Of a stretch of 64,000 nucleotides of DNA, positions 57,901 through 64,000 are shown in pieces; the stretch's first letter is position 1, and each line of letters opens with the position of its first letter. The notes under the pieces are model-generated. The model made no database searches, was not told where the DNA came from, and saw nothing but the letters and a program-made list of their open reading frames with translations. The DNA comes from Bullera alba (taxonomy: Eukaryota; Basidiomycota; Tremellomycetes; Tremellales; Bulleraceae), in the NCBI GenBank assembly GCA_001600095.1, contig BCIX01000006.1, positions 930,001 to 994,000 of the forward strand. Direction: 5' to 3'. The translations under genes and the position numbers were made by a program.

Positions 57901-60714
57901 AGCTAGTCACGCCTGGGTGTGCTCGAGCAGGAGTCACTAGACTGATGCTATGTCTGCTGTAGCAAGTGATCTTCGGGAGGGGGAAGCGCAAGCGAACAGT
58001 AGACCGCTCTGAGTTGGGCAGCAGCTCGAGGTTCGATCTCAGACACCTGCTCTGCGGAAAACCTCGGATCTTCCTCCACGGCACAGGCAGGACCTGGACT
58101 TGGACCGTAACCGCCCCTCGTTCAAAGGTTGAGGTCTTTTGAGGTGAAGGTCGGCCGACGCTCTGCTTCCGAACTGGTCGCGTTGTGGAAACTTTGACTC
58201 GACCACTTGTTCCTTTGGGGATTTCAATATCGACCGGCTTGACCTGTTGCCTTGGGAACCCTGCCAAACGGTCAGATTTGGCTGCGACAGGTGAGTCGAG
58301 GTCTCGTGTTGTTCCCCCCTTGCCCCGCTCTCCCCTTGGGGTAACGCGGCAAGAGCCAGTCCCTCCCAGAGCTGGGCACTGTCCGAGCAGGCGGTACAGT
58401 GTGCAGTGGGCCAGAGCCAAACTGCTCAGTCAGGCGGAGAGAGGGCCAGGCAGTCTGGATTTTTCATCCATTACTACTCGTACCCTCACCACCCAAAGCC
58501 ACGACGATCTTTCAGCACGAGTCGAGACGTGCAGACTTTCGAGTGGTCTTGTCGTTTGACATATAACCATCGCATTGTTGAACTCCTCTTGACTTGGTGT
58601 CAATCACGTCGATATCGAGAACGTCGCCCAACTGCGACACACGACCGCTGACGCGCGCTAGCCCATCGACTCTGCTCGCCAGGCGACCAAGCAAGAGCAA
58701 GAGCGAGCGTCATCGACGCGAAGAGTGTAGAGCCAGACCAAGTCTGCTTGGAATCACTGGTAAGTCTGGGCATCTGCATCACCTCAGGGAAGAGTTTGAT
58801 CGTCGCTCGGATCACCCCTGCCCTGCTCGTCCCCGCTTTGACCTCCTCCCTCCGTCCTTTGCGCGTCCATGCCAAATCCTATTCCCCCGTGATGGTACCT
58901 CGTTTCCGATTTCTGGGTCCTTCTGGATCCTTCTCCTGCCCTATTGGTGGAGATTCGGAGCATGGGGTCATCGGGTCGGGACTGGCCACACGATCACACA
59001 CCCTCCGGCCGTACTTCTCATACACACTCGTCTCGTCGCGTTGGGCATGAAATCAGATCATGAGAGAATGATCGCTGATGTAACTATCTCTTCTCTCCAA
59101 CTCGTGACTTCCCACTTCACTTCCCTACATCTCATCGTTCTGGCCATTGTCGATGCGCTCAACCCTATCCTCCCCGTCAACCTGTAATTTCTGATCGTCG
59201 CGTCCACCGACCTCCACGGGGCCGTACAACAGCGAACGACGTCTCTTCGATACCCCGCTCAAGCCCTCCTCTTCACAACACTCACTCGTCACCATCCTGC
59301 AAGACACTGTGAACGAAAGTCCGATCGATCAGAGCTGCTCCAACACCTGAAGCTCGACCCGATCCACCCTACTTTGTCACACGACTCGCAGCTCCACCTC
59401 GTGAGTACGCATCATCCTCCCAGTCGATCCTGCCTTCTCCTTCTGTCTCTTCTTCCCACACCTTCTCAGCACCACTTCGCGTCAGTTCACTCGTTCCCAT
59501 CGGTCAACCCCTTCCTGGCTTATTGTCATCATCGTCATTATCATCTCCATGCCTCGTGTTGTTTTGTTTGGACGTCGCGGGGAAACCGCCGATCACTCCA
59601 GTACGATCCTCTTCTGGCTCCGGGCCCCCAACTCCCTAGCTTCGGTGATGGCGACGCTGCTACGCACGAGAAGGGCTACGCACGCTAGACCAAGCTACTG
59701 CGGTGATGCTGTGGTGCTATGCTTGTAAATGTGTGCATTGGAGCTTGTTTCGTTTAGGCCGATCCTACCAAGACAGCTTCCGGTCTTGTGTCTATCCCTT
59801 TGTTTCCCATATCTTCCCAAGCATCCCTGGCCATTTTTTCCCACGCTCTCCCCGGTCGTCTCACCTTTTCATCAATAGCTATCACCGCAGTGTCTTATCT
59901 ATCCACTCTACAACCACCTCCATCCTGATCACGACTGTATTGCGCTGCAGTACGCTTTGACTCTGGCGCAAGCATCTCTCCAAAGGTGTTTGACCTGGAA
60001 GAAAGGAGCTAGCTTTTGGCGAATATTACCACCGCTCGACTGCTTACGGGAAAGCGAGACGCGTCGGTCTCACCCGAGATCTCCCATCCCAGCCTGATTA
60101 GTCAATAGTGGATCCAGATTTCCTTTGACCCATCGCGTCCCCTTGTACTCTCGGCCTTGATCTCGGTCTACATCTGCTACACCATCCCACTTGTGACCTA
60201 CCTGTTGTTTTTGCTTGTTCTCATGTTGGAGTAGTTTGTCACTGTCTATCCTCGACCAACCCACCTCCGAGAAGGCGCTTGTCAGGAACGCCGAGTGCGT
60301 ACGTCATTTGCCACTCTTAGAAGCCAGGTGGGTTCAATTTCGTAATCTCGCGCCCCTCCCCCTGAAATTTGATTTGATTCCCCTCCTCCTCTGCCCTCCT
60401 GCCATTTGGGCATACTGTGCCATATCGAACCCGTTCTCATCATCGTCTTACTCAACCATTTCTATAATCCACCTCTCTTTGTAGCCATTACTCCTTGCCA
60501 ACTCTCGAACACCGCCCTCCCTTACCGTCATCCTTGCAAACCCCCTCTTTCCAATGCTTTCGTAGAAACCACCACCGCCAACACCGAACACCACAACGAG
60601 CCGTCTCACTGACGCTGGACTTTTTCCCATCCTCGTTTAGAAATCTCCAGCTCGTCGCCTCGACCAAACCTTTTCTCCCACAAGCGACCAAACACCCCAT
60701 CTGTGCCCCTCAAC
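54987..60714. other. 5.7-kb gene-poor block upstream of the PP1 regulatory subunit
   Basis: No recognised gene on either strand. Frames of 170-200 codons near 57110-57712 (+), 57899-58420 (-) and 58594-59187 (+) look like chance. 55303-55325 holds GCATCGGT triplicated. From about 58.7 to 60.7 kb the plus strand becomes C/T-rich with many short open frames and plausible introns (for example a GTAAGT donor near 58760 with a following CAG), as expected of a long 5' leader of the downstream gene. The left part (55-58 kb) could hold a non-coding RNA or relics. Confidence 0.4.
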
Positions 60715-63700
60715 ATGCCATACGCGACCCCAACTTCCCCAATGGCGTCTCCAGTCAAGGAGTTTCCAACATCCACAGCCTCGTCGTCACGAAAGGGTTG
60801 GCTCACACCGCCGACGTATATCGAGGATGTCGGATTTGACGGAGAAGCCAGCTCGTCTAGGGCTACAGGACCAATGCCAGGAATCCCTCGTCGACAATCT
60901 TCCAGCCACCCTTCCTCTGGCCACACCACCCCACGAAGGGGCCTCTCACCCAATGTCTCGCGAAACCCGAGCGCGACGTATGATATACCAATGTCAAAAC
61001 CGCTAGAGGGTCTGCCAAGGAGGACTCACTCGGCAGCCACTTCAGTCAACGGTATCCATGGGAGGAGTCATCATGCTGTGCCCGGACTGCCGAATGAGGG
61101 ACACAGCAGCCTAGGTCTCAAACTCCATCCATCACCAGCCAAGCCGAACGCGCCCTCGATGCAGCGAGGCGCTCACGACTCGACATCGTCCACATCTACG
61201 ACAGAATCCGACCTCCCTCTTACTCCCAGTGACGAGCCTCGTACTTTGGCCATGACGACGGACGAGTCGGATATATCATTCCCTCCGTTTGAACCCCCAC
61301 CGCCACCACGTCGACCAACTCTGAGTCAGCCGTCCAGATCGTCACTATCACCACCTGCGCGCCCGAGTGCAATTCGCCGAGGATCGTCTGGAAGTGGTCA
61401 TCACAGAGGAATTGGACAGAATGGCTCGTTGCAGATTCCCTTCCCCACTTCCGCCTCGACATCTCAGTTGGCTCCTCCCGGCTCTAGTCCACAATCGCTA
61501 CGTCCCGCCAGCATGATCAGGAAGAAGTCTGGAGAGGTGGTCAAGCCCTCGCTCAAGATCAGATCTATGTCCACGCCAGACCTCACTCGACAACGCGACA
61601 ACGTCTCGGAACCGGGAACACCAGATACCGAACACCGCGATTTCCCAGACGAGCGTTCCAAGTCGGTTCGATTCGCCGACGCCAACGACGACAACCCAGG
61701 CGCACTGGAGAATGTCGTCTTGTTCCTCCGAGAGCAAAAAGTCACTGCGGTTGGCAAAGCGGCCGACCCAGAACGTGCCGGACAGATCACCGACACGGAG
61801 ACGGAGATGGATAGGGATTCAGACGCGTCGGACTTTGTTCAGTTCAGGACGAGGAGGAATGCTGCGGCGAGAGCGGCGGACGAGGCCTCGCAATTCGTCC
61901 TCGAAGGTGGAAGTAGGGTGCCGAGATTGAGGACCGACTTTGCTCCTGACGCCCGTGGGTGCCTCAACGGAGAGAATGTGATCTTGGAGAGGGTTGAGCT
62001 TGTCACCACGTCTGGACCATTGTCGCTCAGAGGAAGCGTCATTGTGAGAAACATCTCGTTTGACAAGACTGTCTCGGTCAGGTTTACGATGGACCACTGG
62101 CAGTGAGTAGAAGCTGAAATTTGTGTGAAGGACCCAGCTGACATGCTATGTAGGACCCGATCGGAAGTCACTGCCAACCATGTCTGCCACATCCCCTCGT
62201 CGACCACTGGAGACCAAGGCTGGGACCGATTTGCCTTCTCTGTCAAACTCGAAGACTTCAAGCGAAAGTTGGAGGAGAGGCAATTGATCATTTGCGTCCG
62301 ATTCGCCATTTGGGATCAAGAGTTCTGGGATTCGAACAACGGGATGAACTACAACTTCACGTTCAAGAAGACGACACCGAAGCGAACCACTCGATCTTCT
62401 GGCCCGGCTGCCTTTGGCAACGGATTCATGCGGCTGCAAGACTCGGACGTTGCGTTACCGGGCGTCCGAACCAGATCGCCCAATACCGGCAGCTCGAACC
62501 TCAACAAAGTGTTTGGCGTTGCGCCAGAAGCCGCCAAGCCGACAGGACCAAAGAGTTGGGTGTTCCCCAAGCTCGCCGCTACGCAGATCAACGACGGACC
62601 CGCGAGACCAGATTCTCCACTCACCAAGGCACCGCCCCAAGCCTTTGTCGTTCCACCCGCTCCCGACGTGCATACTCATCTGTCATTGTCGCACTGGTGT
62701 GCACCGTCCCCGCCTCAGTCACCACCAAAGGTTGGAACGGCATTCTCTGCCCAGTCGCCTCATGAAGAGAACAAGCAGCTGGACGTGTTCAATGCCAACG
62801 AGCAAACGTCAGTCATTGGAGCTCCATATGCCAATGGCGGCCGACCCGAGCTCGAGCACGAGCGCCGATCGAGCTGGAACGGCGGGAGGACGGGATCTTG
62901 GGATTCCTTTGCACAAGTCATGGAGCATCTGGAGGATCCAAACGAGCATGCCAGCACGCCAAAGCACTCTAGAGACGTGTCGATGTCCTCGACCGATGGT
63001 GATTCGACCCCGCTCGCCAATGTCTCGCGATCACCTCTCGACGGCGTGATGCTGAGCGGATCTCGAGGAACGTCCGGCACATCGAGCGACTCGTCCCCGG
63101 AGAGATCTAGGCCACTAGCTTCGAAACGATCCATTGGGGATTTGCGATCGCTGCTCGATGCCGCCGAGGACGGTACTGGATTGCTCACGCCTCCTTCGTC
63201 CAACCTGTCCAGCCCGCCGTCGCCAACGCTTCGCAACCTCCCCCGAGGCCAGCACCACTCTCACAGCCACGGCGGACCGCTGTCCCCGGACTCGAGCAGC
63301 GTGGCGTCGACTGGCGAGTCCAGCCCGGTCAATACGTTGTCCGACGTGAGCGACTCTGCGACCGATCTTACCGCGCTGGATGGCAGTATTGATCCTGAAG
63401 TGCGGGGAAGGAATCCAATGCCAAACTACAAGGCCTTGAATAATTCCTACCAGGAGTTTGTGAGTCGATCTCTACGTGATAGGGGTATAGCTGACCTTGG
63501 GATAGCTCGACAAGTTCTGCTTTTTCCAATCGCCAAGCATGACGCCGATGGAAGATGCCCCGGTTAACAACCGACCATCGTACATTCCCCTGTCGGGAAC
63601 CGCCTCGCCCAATGGTTTCCCATTCTTTGCCCACGCGTCCCCGCACGCCAACTCGCCGCGCAACACGCCCACCCCGGGCAGGATGTACGACTCTGCCAGC

Positions 63701-63901
63701 GACGCGTTCAACTTTGCCAATGCGATCCACGGCCATGGCGGAGATGTCTCCGGCGGCAACGGGAGACACCAGAACGGGCTGGCCAATGGAAACCTCACGC
63801 CAAGGGGCTCGCCTCCCATTACCCAAGGTCATTCCGCGGCCGACGTCAAGAATTGGACACAACAGCTTCACGGATCCTCTCCCTCCCTCGCCGCGCAATA
63901 G
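60715..63901 (+). CDS. GAC1: Protein phosphatase 1 glycogen-targeting subunit (Gac1/Pig-like, CBM21)
   Basis: Targets PP1 (Glc7) to glycogen synthase. Three exons (60715-62102, 62154-63459, 63506-63901) give 1,029 residues. The ATG at 60715 opens MPYATPTSPMASPVKEF; the first 300 residues are Ser/Pro-rich. The PP1-docking RVxF motif is SKSVRFADAND at about residue 315. The CBM21 carbohydrate-binding domain runs from about residue 423 to 533: VILERVELVT, VIVRNISFDKTVSVRFTMDHW, WDRFAFSVKLEDF, LIICVRFAIWDQEFWDSNNG and NYNFTF. A long disordered Ser/Pro tail ends HGSSPSLAAQ. Gac1 versus Pig1/2 cannot be decided. A long upstream leader is likely. Confidence 0.88.
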
Positions 63902-64000
63902 ATCCATCCGCATTGTGTACACACCTTGATGTTGATATCCACTGTACAATATCCCCCTCGGCCACTGCCTCGACTCGACTCGTATAGTGTATCGTAATTT

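Noticed and set aside
58594..59187. 197-codon plus-strand frame in the gene-poor block
   Set aside because: No protein-like pattern; it lies in the C/T-rich probable leader of the PP1 subunit gene.

Overview
The window is nuclear DNA of an intron-dense basidiomycete fungus, most likely a tremellomycete (the class of Cryptococcus, Kwoniella and Tremella). The grounds are short introns of about 45-70 bases in nearly every gene (donors mostly GTGAGT, frequent CTGAC branch-site-like words before the acceptor), GC-rich coding sequence, and the gene complement: DUF6534 membrane protein, YGAP-repeat annexin, cell-wall-integrity MAPKK and complex I genes. One N at 23209 shows it is a draft assembly. 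All products are read by eye from spliced translations. The exon sums of the models given in full are divisible by three.

Layout. 1-6.8 kb: CK2 beta subunit (cut by the left edge), VPS33, then a tandem duplication holding two copies of an unrecognised intronless gene plus a broken copy of the VPS33 3' end. 6.8-12.3 kb: gamma-tubulin complex GCP4 and an F-box/WD-repeat protein. 12.8-14.1 kb: Rieske protein of complex III. 15-21.5 kb: mitoribosomal protein mL57, an MKK-type MAP kinase kinase, and the complex I Fe-S assembly factor IND1. 22-30 kb: ribosomal protein eS25, uracil phosphoribosyltransferase, a DUF6534 membrane protein and the SAGA subunit Sgf11. 30.4-34.6 kb: annexin, a 71-residue TOM6-like protein and a PITH-domain protein. 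34.8-41.5 kb: a large WDR7-like protein and the six-exon complex I subunit NDUFB9. 42.5-54 kb: histone H3, CDC45, phospholipase D, CDT1 and the nucleolar protein CGR1. 55-60.7 kb: a gene-poor block. 60.7-63.9 kb: a PP1 glycogen-targeting subunit with a CBM21 domain.

The genes are mostly single-copy housekeeping genes with no operon logic. Two loose themes stand out. Respiration: Rieske protein, IND1, NDUFB9, mL57 and TOM6; IND1 plus NDUFB9 indicate that complex I is present. DNA replication: CDC45 and CDT1 lie 5 kb apart, and the CDC45/phospholipase D promoter carries two MluI cell-cycle boxes. No mobile element, CRISPR array, rRNA or convincing tRNA gene was seen. The least explained part is the duplicated intronless gene pair at 4.0-6.2 kb.
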